A stretch of DNA of 64,000 nucleotides from Channallabes apus (lineage: Eukaryota; Chordata; Actinopteri; Siluriformes; Clariidae). Both the position numbers and the translations under genes were made by a program. The stretch's first letter is position 1. Each line of letters starts with the position of its first letter. Location: positions 45,756,559 to 45,820,558 of the forward strand of contig CM060111.1 in the NCBI GenBank assembly GCA_030522415.1. Direction: 5' to 3'. The notes beneath the pieces were generated by a model. It saw nothing but the letters and a program-made list of their open reading frames with translations, did not search any database and was not told where the DNA came from. Positions 21,913 through 33,689 of the stretch are shown here, one piece after another.

Positions 21913-24302
21913 TGAAACCTTCTTCAGATCTTACTCAAGGGGAAAAATATGAAATATCATCAAATCATGCTTAGTTTACAAATTAGGTTTACAAACTTCC
22001 TCAAGGCACTGCTGTAGACAGACATGGCACCGTATTAATAAAGAAAACATATTCAGACATTAGAGAAGGAATTTCCCTGATGACACAGTGTATTCAATCA
22101 GCACCGCATGTACACTTTGAGGACTAATCAAGCGGCGAATGCAAAACAGTCTCTCGCAGATAATGAATGAATTAACATTTTGTCCATTGTTTCTGCGTCT
22201 TACCCAGACAAACACAAAACACACTTGTTCACTTCACCTGTCGGTAAACAGGCCTCCCATAGTACTGATGGCTCTCTAATTAACGTCTGAAAGAGAAACG
22301 AGTTAAAGAACAAGTGCATAGGAGAACAATAAAAAGAGGAAACTGCTGAAAAATGTGTCCTCTCACAGACCCTCAGGGGACGGCGCAATAGATGCCAGTA
22401 TCGACTCGACTCGGTGGTTGTGTGTCTGGCCCACAATTTATGGCAGATATGGTAATTAGCGAACGCAGGACAGAAGAAGCATTCATGCGGGAAGTTTATA
22501 ATTAGAGATCGCCTGGAGGGAGCCGAGCACAGCCATTTTTTACATTTCCTGCCACTATTCAAAAGCCTGTCAGTTGCGCATCAAGGATCCAGCTCAACGC
22601 AGTGTCTCGTAAGTCTCTCCCAGTCCTGCTCAGATTAAAAAAGAGGTAGAGAGAGGGAGAGAAAAAAAATCACGATCATGCTTCCGGCTCTCATCTCGCT
22701 TTTGACAGAAATCTCTCTAAATGATGTTTGCTTCAGGCGTTTCTCTTGACATCCTCCCTGGTTGAGAACACATCACAACCATCGCCACAATTATAACTTT
22801 GTCATCTCACTGCGAGGACTTAAATTCTTACTATTACTTAACGCTCTTATGCCTTTTAAAGCCCTAAGAAAAAAAGCCATTTTCACTTACCTAAATCCTT
22901 AACTAATGTGTTTGAAAGAGGGCCGAGTTTGTACCAGTTGACTGCTTGGTGTAAATCACTTTAAAACACTTTACTGCATCACTTCCTGTTTCAAAAGGAA
23001 ATAAGTCAGCATACAGAATCTAATCATGACTCGCCACTGTCGAATTAACCCTGTTAAAGACATCACGTTAAGTGATTGCAGAACACCTTGTACGCTAACA
23101 CCTGTCGAGTCAGCGCTGTAAACACTTTCAGGGGCATGTGTGAAGAATACAGCAGACATATGCACGTGCTAATGTGTGTTTGGGTGAAGGAAAGACAACA
23201 TAAGGCAACTACGATTAAATTAGCGGTGATGTCAACAAGCGTATCACATACTTCACTTCGTCTAACTAACACATGCTCAGTCACCGTGCTTCCAGTCTGC
23301 TAAACTTAGCAACTGTGTTTATGTTTAAAATAAAATAACTGTGCAAGTCAAACAGAGACTTGAAGAAACTTTCAAACATACAGTAGAGCGGTGATGAGAC
23401 TCTTACTCGCAGTAAAACATGTGAACGGTGCAAACATATTAAATAAACTCAGTACGTCCATGAATGACGATCCCACTGCAGCTATGAACATCATGAACAG
23501 GAACTCGTCTGGGAGTTAGTGCCACATACCCCGTACACTCCTGAACTCTCCCCAAAACATTTCCACATTTGAGCCATTACAAGGAGTTCCTGGGAAGCCA
23601 GTTTTTCGGACGTGAAGCAGGCAGTCTGAAAGAAAACTTTCTACTTTGATGGTATCCAAGCACTAGTGAAACACAGGGATAAGTGCATTAGTGTAGCAGG
23701 GGATTATATAGAGAAATAAGGAGATGTGTATGGTTATTCTGCACAATCAAAAGTCCAAGCTTGACTCGAACGGCCTTTGAAGAATCAGTTAAAATGGTTG
23801 CGTATGCAGGAGATTATGAATATTACCTGGTAAAATATTTTACGTACAACGTGAAACGGTTTCTTCATATTAGCTAGCATAACATGCTGTATCTTAGCAT
23901 AATACTGACGATACGCTTGCTCCATAGGGATCATTTAAGCCAGACGTCTGGACAACTGATTTACACTGAAACTCTCCCCTTATTACATCACTACCACGAC
24001 TGATCATTAATATGCATCGCCATCTGACAGATGTCACTTCCTGTCAGACAGCGGCGTGAACATGTTTTTAACGACTCACGTTATCTGGGAATCGCTGTTG
24101 TAATGGTTCCTGTTGTCTAACATTTAATAAGCGCGAGATAAGACAAGAGACAGATGATGATGGATGGACGGATGGTTTTCTCTGAGCTGAGAGCACATTA
24201 CAGAAAATCCACTTAAGAGGCTTTCTGAGACGTTAATTCGACGTTTATGGAGAACGAAGGAGATAGAAATAACGAAAAAAGACGTTAGCAGGCTAGGTGT
24301 TT
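21913..24302. other. Repeat-poor intronic block
   Basis: About 2.4 kb of intron D with even composition and almost no microsatellite or transposon sequence, in contrast to its surroundings. No exon fits here. It could harbour conserved non-coding elements, which one sequence cannot show. Confidence 0.4.
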
Positions 24303-24463
24303 TATTCATTCATTCATTCATCTTCTATACCGCTTAATCCTGTGTTCAGGGTCGCGGGGGACCTGGAGCCTATCCCAGGAGACTTTGGGCACTAGGCGGG
24401 GTACACCCTGGACAGGGTGCCAATCCATCGCAGGGCACACACTCATACACACACTCACACAGG
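24303..24463 (-). repeat. SINE tail fragment, - strand
   Basis: An ATTCATTC tail, then TATACCGCTTAATCCTGTG, ACCTGGAGCCTATCCCAGGA and GGGTGCCAATCCATCGCAG, matching the left halves of the copies at 33456 and 40602. Confidence 0.85.
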
Positions 24464-25568
24464 TGTTTTATTGTAGAGTTTAAATCCAAAACATGAACAG
24501 AACTAAATGCAGGAACATCCTGGTGGAGCTTCAGTGAGCTATCAGCCAATCATACAACTGAAACGTTTAAGAAATTAGGTGACGTCAAATTTAACCAAAA
24601 AGGTAAGTTAACGTTCATGTGTTACAATTTTAAATTGCTCCGAAAATTTTACATCACGCTTCATAAGTAGAAAAGTTAGCTAATATTCATTTTATTTAAT
24701 AAAAAATAAATACTCATTTCATTTAATTATTCAATCATTTACTGAAAATTTTTACTTACAGTTAAATAACTAACATGACTTACTTTTACTGCACAGCTAC
24801 CATGTTAGCAACCACGCCTTGCCCTAACTAACGTCATATCATTTTATTGCCTTTTAATGCTAAGCCGTGCACTAGAGTGCAGAGAGAGTTCACAGTGATG
24901 TCATACAATCAAGTTTCAGTTCCTTAGCTTGTGAACAAGGTGAATAATGTAATAGGATTTATTTTTAAGTTTGTTTGTTTGCCGTTAACGAGATGTATTG
25001 GTGTCAGCTGGAAGATCCCGGTTTGTAATCTCTCCTCAGGTTTTCTTTAATTCGCTCAGGCGTGTGGATTTTATCAAAGCAAACAGAGAAAGTGCTAATT
25101 AACGGTGCCGAAAGACGCCGCTCGCTCGGCGTACGCTCTATTTTAAGGTGTGTGGAGACAATGATCTCCGCTAAGCCTCAGTGGTCTTACTGCAAATGTC
25201 AGCATGACTCAGATCTGATGTACAACAGCTCTGGCTGGACCAAAAAAAAACCTGCACCGGTGTAAGACAGGTTTAATTGAAAAGCGCTTTGTTGGAGCAG
25301 GTAAGGACCGCACATCTCCATTCTTCACCACGCGGGCTAGACGGAAATGAAACTTTTATTCAGTTTTCTTATCTGAAAGAAATGAGAGATGTATCAGACG
25401 CTTTGTATGGATAGTATCAAGTGCATACTTTTTATATTTGTTGTTTAAAATATAATCAGCTTGTGTTGATAAAAAGCTAGCAAATAATAAGGTTGCTAAT
25501 TTCAGATTTGTTGTTTGTAAGTAAATTAAATATTAAAAGAGTTAGCATCAAGTAACAAAGCTAGCTAG
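24464..25568. other. Intron D sequence, nothing recognised
   Basis: AT-rich, with no recognised element or exon. Confidence 0.4.
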
Positions 25569-25815
25569 GGGCAGTGGTGGCTCAGAGAGTTAAGGCTGTG
25601 GGTTACTGGGTTACTGATCGGAAGGTCGATGCTGGAAGGTTCAAGCCCCAGCATCACCAAGTTTCCACTGTTGAGCCCTTGAGCAAGTCCCTTAACCCTA
25701 TCTGCTCCAGGGGCGCTGTACGCCGGCTGATCCTGTGCTCTGACCCCAGTTTCCTAATAGGGATATGCGAAGAAGACATTTCATTGTGCTGTAAAGTACA
25801 TGTGACAAATAATTG
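25569..25815 (+). repeat. Second tRNA-derived SINE family, near-complete copy
   Basis: The head GCAGTGGTGGCTCAGAGAG resembles a Pol III A box and GGTTCAAGCCCC resembles a B box. The body reads TTGAGCCCTTGAGCAAGTCC and the tail is CATTTCATTGTGCTGTAAAG, then GTGACAAATAATTGAA. This is a common fish SINE type. Confidence 0.8.
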
Positions 25816-25913
25816 AATATTCTTCTTCTAGCTGCTTACAGGGAGTAAGTTTGTTCATGTAGCGAATGAGAAAACATCTGATTGAGGTTCTCTTCTTGTT
25901 GTTCAATATTCAG

Positions 25914-25961
25914 GAAAGTGACAAGTGCAGCAACTCCAAGGGCTTCATCTGTGAAGACGAG
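25914..25961 (+). CDS. gfra2: GFRA2-like receptor, coding exon E (short)
   Basis: A 48-nt exon, phase 0 at both ends, between acceptor TATTCAG (ends 25913) and donor GTAAAA (starts 25962). It encodes ESDKCSNSKGFICEDE. The two cysteines spaced by eight residues can be aligned with the last cysteine pair of GFRA2 (human TTCTSV...SMCFTE), although the loop between them is shorter here. The call rests on phase, splice sites and position rather than strong sequence identity. Its in-phase length would let it be skipped without a frameshift. Confidence 0.7.
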
Positions 25962-26145
25962 GTAAAAACAATGGTTAAGATTTGAGCCAAAGACTTACCA
26001 CTTAACCACCTAACATGCTAGCAAGAAAATCACCTCATGATAGTTGTGATGTCATACAGTAATTCTGCCACTGGCTGATGATATTTAACAAATGAAATTT
26101 TATTCAGCCTGATCCGACTCTAATTCTGACCTTTCCATCCTGAAG

Positions 26146-26265
26146 GGTTTTATCCCAGAGGAGAACCCTGAGTGGAACTCCTCAAACTGGGATGCTGGAC
26201 TGAAGCTCTGCACTGAGGCCTGGATGCTCCTGCTGCTTCTCGCTTTGGGAAACATTGCCCTCTGA
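26146..26265 (+). CDS. gfra2: GFRA2-like receptor, terminal coding exon F
   Basis: After the pyrimidine-rich acceptor CCATCCTGAAG (ends 26145), the phase-0 frame reads GFIPEENPEWNSSNWDAG, continues to LCTEAWMLLLLLALGNIAL and stops (TGA 26263-26265). The final stretch of about 14 hydrophobic residues without a basic tail is typical of a GPI-attachment signal, expected for GFRA proteins. Small residues (SSN, DAG) just upstream are candidate attachment sites. The intron before it is only 184 bp. An alternative acceptor at 26107 (ATTCAG) would meet a stop in phase at 26141, which argues for the later site. The downstream 3' UTR is not bounded. Confidence 0.75.
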   Translation, partial: GFIPEENPEWNSSNWDAGLKLCTEAWMLLLLLALGNIAL

Positions 26266-26640
26266 ACTTCAACTCTACCTGAGGTCTTAACCCTGAGGGT
26301 ATTTATCGGGCCCTCGACCAAAATACAGAATCACTTCGCTTGTCTGTCTGTCCTTTCTATACTGCAACTTTATTTCTTACCAAAAATAGGATAAATATAA
26401 GAAACTTGTAATATATCCATCTGAGACGAGTGCAGAACAGGACAATAAGAGAAAGGTGACTTAAACAGGATGTTTACAATGATGACTTTGTCTCGATTTG
26501 AAATGGGATTACCTGATTATCAAGTCTACCTTGCTTTTATTTTTGGTAAATCTGTATGGTGTTATGTTTTGACCCTACCGTTGGACCAAACTGGAGGACC
26601 ATCAACCCTCTAACGTTGTACAGAAAAATGACATCTTATT
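26266..26640 (+). other. Likely 3' UTR of the receptor gene
   Basis: Sequence follows the stop codon without an exon-like signal. The first good polyadenylation hexamer downstream is AATAAA at 26845-26850. Confidence 0.45.
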
Positions 26641-27520
26641 CCGTAATTCTTCTCTGGAAACCACCATGACTACGAAGACACCCTTTCTACCCATCTCTAA
26701 CCTTGGATTAACATTGAGAAATGTCTCGCTCCCATGCTACATGTTACACATCCATTCCACCCTTCTGAGAAAAACAGCTTTATCTTGCCCATTAAAAGCA
26801 TCTTTGAGGAACACAGCGTGCTGTCATGCCTTTAGACCTAGAAAAATAAAGGACCCTGAGACCACCATTTTTGAGGAACACGTTTTCATCATTGATTCTC
26901 CTTCATCCTTATCTTAATCACACCATCTTCAGTAAAAAGTGGTATTTCAAATTGACCTTTGCTCCTTCATCCATCCTAAAGCCCACATCTGGATCAAGGT
27001 TTTAGAAACTGCTTTTCAATAATATGATTTATAATACAGTATACTTTTCACCATTATGAGAAAAATATATAGTTATTTCTTGATCCAAAAGCCAACATCT
27101 TCGTGGAACCCATGCCATTACTGTTATGTACCCAAACCTCACCCCTGGATCTCACCTTCTGTATGAACATCCTCATAATGCATGGACATGGGGTGCAGTT
27201 ATGCTTTTATACCCAGTTTCAGTTATTTGGAGGAAACAGGAATCTGTCCTGACCTTGAAAACATCTTTGAGAAGCCATCATGGTCTGGAACACATTGCCT
27301 CTCAAAATGACCTTAAGCTGTTCCATCCTGAACATCACCATATTGTGTGGAATAGACGGGTCTATCTCCTGACCCTGAAAGTGACCATCTTTGAGGAAGA
27401 CTTTTGCTTCTACCTCCACCATGGGGTTACAAAATGCTATATCGCACTTTTTCTCATCCTGTACAGCAACATATTTGAGAGCCACATGGGGCTGTGACCC
27501 CCTTCAACTCAATGTCTTTG
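26641..27520. repeat. Possible decayed tandem repeat in the 3' flank
   Basis: The phrase CATCTTTGAGGAA and variants recurs at about 26799, 26866, 27100, 27261, 27376 and 27506, together with GACC(C)TGA and ACATCC/CACATTG words. Spacing is irregular. It may be an old, worn minisatellite. Confidence 0.35.
26845..26850 (+). promoter_or_regulatory. Candidate polyadenylation signal AATAAA
   Basis: First AATAAA after the receptor stop codon, 580 nt downstream. Later candidates are at 28674-28679 and 29260-29265. The one in use cannot be known from sequence. Confidence 0.3.
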
Positions 27521-29590
27521 AGGGAAAATGGAGTCATCCCATGATATTGACTTCATCATTTTTGCAGGAACTGGCAGACTTGCTCTTATAGCATCTTGCA
27601 GAGACATTGCGTGTACTCTCACCCTGGATTCCTAAGCTCCTTGGCATGTTCTTACAACCTCAGAACTGTTTTTCATCAAGTTCCATCAAGCAGTAAAACC
27701 CAGTAATCTATTTGTATTCGCAATGTTCCGTTCTTCTTCTGCTTCGCATATTGCTGTTCCCTTTTTCTGAGAAGTGCTTTTAGATTTTTTTTCCTTGACT
27801 TTTTTTTTTCCTTTTCTTTTCTGTCACTTGCTTTTTGTCAGTCGGGAGTAATTTCTTTCATCGCTGTGTTTTTTTTCCCATGTGAAGTGTTTGAAGTATA
27901 AACCCGTATTCTGTCAACACGATGTAAGAGCATGTCAGCGCTGACGGCTCTCTCAGTCGCGTTATGCGCTTTCATGACAGATCCGACTCAAGGAGAAGAA
28001 AAGAAAAGAAAGATGAAAAAAAAGTACTAACTAATCGAGCGGAGTGACCACTCAAAGACAGTTCGCTCCAGTTTGAAATGGCGATGCTAATGGCTCGCCC
28101 ATGTGCATAATTTTATCCTTCTTTCTTTTAAAATTGTACATAATTATAACGTGAAAGTCTTTAAGTCAAGAACGATGATTGCGGTGAACATTGTTATTAT
28201 TATAATTCTTACACTGAGGTGATTATAAGGAACAGAAAGGAGCGTATAGGATATTGAACACTGCATGTTCGGACCGGATTCGACTTCTGAAGAGTTGACG
28301 CGGGAGGAGGAAGTACACAATTCGGACACAATTTCTGATTATTATCACAATATTCCTGCACCAAAGGACGTGAAGCCTGAGACGGCGTCACGCGTCATTG
28401 TACTTTTGCCTGCTGAAAAGAGTTGAAATGATTTCATGTATCGTGGAACAAAAGCTTGTGCAAAAACGCGACCAGGAAACAATTCTGACTGCGCAAGCTA
28501 CAAACTACGTGAACTGCTTTCGTGTCATGTCATATAATGTTTCTACAACCAGAAATAACCTTGTTGTGTTTATCCAGTTATGTGCAATCTATTACGTGGC
28601 CTTATTTTTTTGTCATATTTCACGTTCGATGGACTCGACCCAGATACGCAAAAGGATGCGGGTTACGATAAAGAATAAAGGCAGATTGTATGCATAATGA
28701 AAGCAAGTGAAGCAATTAATGTTTGTGTAAATATCAATATTCGAAAAAAAGTGTTAAAAAATGCAGAATTGCAGACTACCAAAAGGTTCATTTCGATGTC
28801 TCATGCATATGTACGTGTTTAATTGATGTAAGCTAATGCTCCATTCGACAGCACCGAGACGAGACAGAACGTTTTCGCAGAAAGCTTCGTGATTTCTGTT
28901 GCCATGGCGATGGAGCGAGTGAGATATACAGCTTGCTTTGCAGATACGCTGAAAGTATATTGAATAGAACAAAATGTCCTTTTTTCACCTTATTAAAGTG
29001 ATCACTCCTTTATAACTTGTGTAACTTCATGACTTCTCATTTTTCAGGTCCAGTTGTGTAAGTTTTTTTGTCCCTTTTTTATTTTGAAGTTCTACGTGCT
29101 CATGGTTAGTTCATGACTGAAACAGGAAATAGTAATAACATAAAAGAAAAACCAGTCGCGACACTAGCACGACCTCAGGTGGAATGCGAGCATGTTCACA
29201 TCACACTGAAGAACTTCTCAAAGATGGAAGATCTCATGCTTTTTTTTTTAAAGACAAACAATAAAATGTTCATGTTTTAAACCGGAATGTTTTGAAGATC
29301 ATGGGAACATGACGTCCCTGTCCATGCTGTGTAGGACGTCCCAAGGTAAGTTTCCAGGATGCAGTAGTTGATGAAAAGTGGGCGCGGTTAATTTAACACA
29401 AACCTTTGGGAATTAAGGGTCCCATACTTGTTTATGTTAATTAACTATTCTTGAGCCACGCCCCTTAGAGCTAAGCAAAGAGTCAGGGAGGGGCTTTTCT
29501 TATATGAGGTCACATTAGGGGAGAAATCAAATCGGCTTGTTAAAGCAAAATGAATACAAAATGCAGGAATGTTACTTTTCTTATGTTTTG
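27521..29590. other. 3' flank, nothing recognised
   Basis: About 2 kb with T-rich tracts near 27780-27880 but no coding signal or identifiable element. Confidence 0.4.
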
Positions 29591-30310
29591 TTTATACACA
29601 CACACACACACACACACACACTGGGGATGTAAAACATTCTTAAGAAGTTTCACATAATAGGGCACCTTTAAATCTCCTAACGCACCATGTCTTTCATCCT
29701 AGTTGTTCGTTTCTTTTGTCCCTGAGGTTTAGGACGTTATTCTATTAGAGCAAAGCATTATTGAATTCAGCCATCTGATTGGTCGGAAGTTACCTGATTA
29801 CACAATGCCATCTATCCCACATTAATGCCACCCTAATTAAATGAGTTAACCATATTACACTGATTCCTGCGTTCTGATTGGCTGAAAATCATCAACAAAG
29901 ACGTCTGCCTCGGCTGTTAGAAGGCTTACACGACTCAGAGATTTTTCCTTCCTCTGGGGCTGTGGGAATCACGACTCGGATTTATGAAGCTGTTTGGGGT
30001 GTAGTGAAACGCGCACACACACACACACACACACACATATCCAGATGTCCTTCCCCAGCTTGGAGCTGGATTCTGCCAAACATCAAGGTTAAAATATGAA
30101 TGAAATGGGGTGACTTTCATTTGACAGACACACACAGACACACACACACAGACACACACACACACACACACACGGTAGATGTTGTATACCTGACAGAGGA
30201 AAGATAAGATAAACATGAAGCGTGTTGAGTAAGCGCAAAATGATATAGGGCTTATCTTACTGTGTTTCAGCTCTAGATCCTCTAGTCACATACACACACA
30301 CACACACACG
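29591..30310. repeat. Cluster of short (CA)n arrays
   Basis: CA arrays at about 29597-29622, 30012-30037, 30128-30173 and 30290-30310, separated by unique sequence. Confidence 0.85.
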
Positions 30311-30714
30311 TTTCAGAGCTCTTCCTAAACGCTAATCAATTATTGAGGAACAGAGAAAAGACGTTCTGCAGATGCCTTCCAAAGTGTTTCAGGTGGCTGG
30401 AGGAGAACGTCTTCCGTCCTCATTAGCGCCTCCTGGTGGACACGAGGACACGTTAGACCTGAAACCACAAACCTGAGAGCCGAAATATCTTAATGAGGAA
30501 CAAAACTCCTGTGTGGAGCCATGAATCACCACCACAGGTCACAGAGTACACATCACTACAACACAGGAGGAGGAAGCAGCGTGGACACAGGAAGCGCTTG
30601 GGACTGTGACAGAGGTTTGACACACTGATATATGATGAATAATAATGAATAATGTGTGCAAAACAATAAATAGAAAAAAAATCATCATTTAGTCACTTCT
30701 TTTTTTACTGTTGA
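30311..30714. other. Intergenic sequence, nothing recognised
   Basis: No coding signal or known element. Confidence 0.4.
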
Positions 30715-31415
30715 CATTTCATCCTCATCTTCAAGCCTTAGACAATGGGTCCAAACCACTTCCTGTTTATTACACTTCCCTTTCCTCTTCCTCTTTATGT
30801 ATCAGAACTACTTACTTTTCTTCTTTCTGTGACCAAATCTTTCCCTCGTCCTTATACGTCCCTTTTTATTTCCTCTTCCTGTGTACAAGCTTTTTCCTCT
30901 TATGATTTCTTCCTGCATCAAAGCTACTTCCCTCTTCCAGTATACAAAGCGCTTCCTCATCCTTCTTTCTGTAGCAAAGTTACTTCCTTTTTTGTCTTTA
31001 TTCTTCCTGTGTCCACACCTCCTCCTCTTCCTCTTTATGTGTTCAGACAATTTGATCTTCTCTCCTTATCTATCTGAACTACTTCCTCTTCCTCCTCCTG
31101 TACCAAAGCTCTTCCTCCTACTACCAATTTCCTCTTTCTTCCTCTCTGTCTATACCACTTGTACTTTTTGTGTATAAACTGCTTCCTCACTCCAAACTAC
31201 TTCCTTTCCTGCTTCCACAATTTTTGACCAAACCTCTGCTCCCCCCCCCCCCCCCCCAATCCTCCAGCCTGTCTTCGTTCTTCCTGAATACAGTCTTCTC
31301 TGTATCCTACCTGCTTCCTCTTCCTCATCACAAATGCTTCCTAAACTGCTTCCTTTTATCATCTACACTTTGTTGTTCAACTGCTTCCACTTCCTGTAAC
31401 CGGCTCCATCTTCCT
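30715..31415. repeat. Pyrimidine-rich degenerate minisatellite
   Basis: About 700 bp of CTTCCTCTTCCTC blocks alternating with TGTACCAAAGCTACTT-like words, roughly every 30-40 bp. A poly-C run lies at about 31241-31257. The open frames rich in Ser, Leu and Phe come from the repeat. Confidence 0.7.
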
Positions 31416-31862
31416 GTTTCCAGAGTGTAATATATATGCCGGGGACAGAGAGCGTGACCCCGCAGTTTGTTGGCTCTGCGTGCAGTGTTTAATTGGTGTG
31501 TGTAACTGTGCGGTGATTAATGGTGTGATGTTCGGGGTGAGCGGCGGTGCAGGTGCGGCGCGGCGTGTTTCAGTGTACAGAGAGCTGCTTTAATCAGCAC
31601 TTCACCTGCCCTTTGAGCCTCCACTGCTGATACACACACACACACACACACACACGAGGCTATGCTAATTACAGTCCTCACACTCTGTGTCGAACCAAAC
31701 AGCGATCTCTTTAATCACACTCGATCTCGTGATTCCTCGCGAGTTTAATTCGGTGTGAACTGACTGATGCGTCATTTACTTTCTCTTCGTCTGCCGAATC
31801 GTTTCAGTTCCGTGACGTATCGGTGTAGCGTTGCTTGTGGACTCGGTTGAGGCTCGTGAATA
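31416..31862. other. Intergenic sequence
   Basis: Contains a CA run at about 31633-31654. Nothing else recognised. Confidence 0.4.
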
Positions 31863-32017
31863 GTTTTCAATTTCAATTCACTTTTATTTGCATAGCTCTT
31901 AAACAATTGCAAAGTTTGTATGAAATGTGAACGTGTCTGAATCAAAATGATCAGCTCGTCCCTGATGAACAAGACGAGGCCGACGGCGACAGTGGCAAGG
32001 AAAACTCCCTGAGATAT
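31863..32017 (-). repeat. LINE-type 3' fragment, - strand
   Basis: TTTCAATTCACTTTTATTTG followed by CATAGCTCTTAAACAATTG, then GACAGTGGCAAGGAAAACTC, the same module seen at 54606-54806 and in the 3' UTR of the LINE at 16306-17060. Confidence 0.7.
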
Positions 32018-32118
32018 TTAGTTTTTAAATGAAATGTTTTGTCAGGAAGCGTGAATTATTCCAAACATAATTAAATACGATAATTTTAATAGAAGACTCG
32101 ACTTTAAGTTTAATGACC
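32018..32118. other. Short intergenic spacer
   Basis: Nothing recognised. Confidence 0.4.
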
Positions 32119-32454
32119 CACTCACTCATGGGCTTCACCGCTTTATCCTGTATTCAGGGTCGCGGGGGGGGGGGGGGGGGGGCGGAGCCTCTCACAGGAG
32201 GCTTAGGGCACGAGGTGGGGTACACCATGGACAGGGTTCCAATCTATCGCAGGGCACACACACATACACATACACTCACTCACACACACCAGTTAGTCTA
32301 ATCTGCATGTCTTTGGGAGGAAACCAGAGAACCTGGAGGAAACCCAGCAAGCACGAGGAGAACATGCAAACTCCATGCACACAGAGACGGGAATCGAACC
32401 CGGACCCTGGAGGTGCAAGGCGACAGTGCTGACCACTACACCACCGTGCCGCCT
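32119..32454 (-). repeat. tRNA-derived SINE, near-complete, - strand
   Basis: Family phrases in order: CGCTTTATCCTGTATTCAGG, a G run, GGTTCCAATCTATCGCAGGG, GAGGAGAACATGCAAACTCC, the B-box complement GGGAATCGAACCCGG, and the terminal ACCACCGTGCCGCC. Confidence 0.88.
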
Positions 32455-32880
32455 AAACCATCTACTGTATAATGCAATATATACAATAATGTAATAATAC
32501 AATAAGTAAAACACTACTAAATGTCCTGAGGGGGCGGAGCTAAGACTAGCTGAGCTGAGAAAGTATTTTTATCTTTGGTTCTCCCGCGTCGCCTCGTCAC
32601 ACTTTTCATGTAGAATTGTGTGAGTTGTCGATTGATACTGTATCTCTCGTGGAACTTCTCATTAGAGCTGGAGTGTGTGAGTTCTGAATGCTGATAAACT
32701 TCCTCATTAGACAGTAAACAGTGTGTGTAATGAAGTGCTGCTCCTCTTTCTCATGAATTAAAATAGGAAGTTTTTTCCTTTAATTAATTATTTATATTTA
32801 ACTAGAGATCTGCATGATGATGCGGCGGCCGAGTGAGTCGTCTGGAAAATGACTGGCTGTTACGCTGCTGACAGAGACGG
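32455..32880. other. Intergenic sequence, nothing recognised
   Basis: No feature found. Confidence 0.4.
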
Positions 32881-32935
32881 GAGGACAGGACAGGACAGGA
32901 CAGGACAGGACAGGACAGGACAGGACAGGACAGAA
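32881..32935. repeat. (GGACA)n pentanucleotide repeat
   Basis: About eleven head-to-tail copies of CAGGA/GGACA, followed by (GAAA)n at about 32943-32972. Confidence 0.95.
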
Positions 32936-33455
32936 CCATATGCAAGAAAGAAAGTGAGAAAGAAAGAAAGAAAGTGAGTCTGCATTACTCACACCACTGG
33001 ACACGTCTTTTAATTAAACGCATAATTAAGCATTATTAATTGAGCTTAAACAGGATCTAATCATGGGAGTTTCCTTTCCACCCCACAGGAGCCTTTAATA
33101 ATAATAAACACATCACATGTCACTGTACGTGCAGGAATCTGCCTTGTGTGTGTGTGTGTGTGTGTGTGTGTTTCAGTTGATAAATCATTTAATACATATT
33201 CATATTTAACATTATTCTCTTATTATGAACTGAACATAAGTCAGGTGCTTTATTTCAGCCGAACGCGCGGCGTTAAGAGCTGAATTACTTGATTCACGTG
33301 TTAATCCGTATTTATTGAAATGCTAAATGAATCATGAACACGTATGTTAATGAGTGTGTATTTCACCGCCACCTGCGCAAACCGCCATAACTCACACTCT
33401 CATCTGAACACCATCGCACTGCCATCAGTCACCCATTAATAAGTGTGTGTTAATA
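32936..33455. other. Intergenic sequence with (GAAA)n and (TG)n
   Basis: GAAA at about 32943-32972 and TG at about 33146-33172. Nothing else recognised. Confidence 0.5.
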
Positions 33456-33689
33456 ATTCATTCATTCATTTTCTATACCGCTTAATCCTGTGTTCAGGGT
33501 CGCGGGGGACCTGGAGCCTATCCCAGGAGACTTCGGGCACTAGGCGGGGTACACCCTGGACAGGGTGCCAATCCATCGCAGGGCACACACACATACACAC
33601 ACTCATACACACACTCACACACCCAATCACACACTACGGGCAATTTAGGAACGCCAATTAGCCTAACCTGCATATCTTTGGACTGTGGG
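33456..33689 (-). repeat. SINE, left half, split by the gypsy element
   Basis: Tail and body of the tRNA-derived SINE run from the ATTC tail to CTTTGGACTGTGGG, then stop at the LTR. The missing part resumes at 38930 with GTGGGAGGAAACCGGAGTAC, as in the uninterrupted copy at 40602. Confidence 0.93.
33685..33689. repeat. Target-site duplication GTGGG (left)
   Basis: Five bases GTGGG directly before the 5' LTR are repeated at 38930-38934 directly after the 3' LTR. Confidence 0.95.

Noticed and set aside
26108..26145. Alternative start of the last receptor exon at 26108
   Set aside because: The required phase meets TGA at 26141-26143, before the hydrophobic tail; the acceptor at 26145 keeps the frame.
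30715..31415. Ser/Leu/Phe-rich frames as membrane proteins
   Set aside because: They follow a degenerate CTTCCTCTTCC minisatellite in several frames at once.
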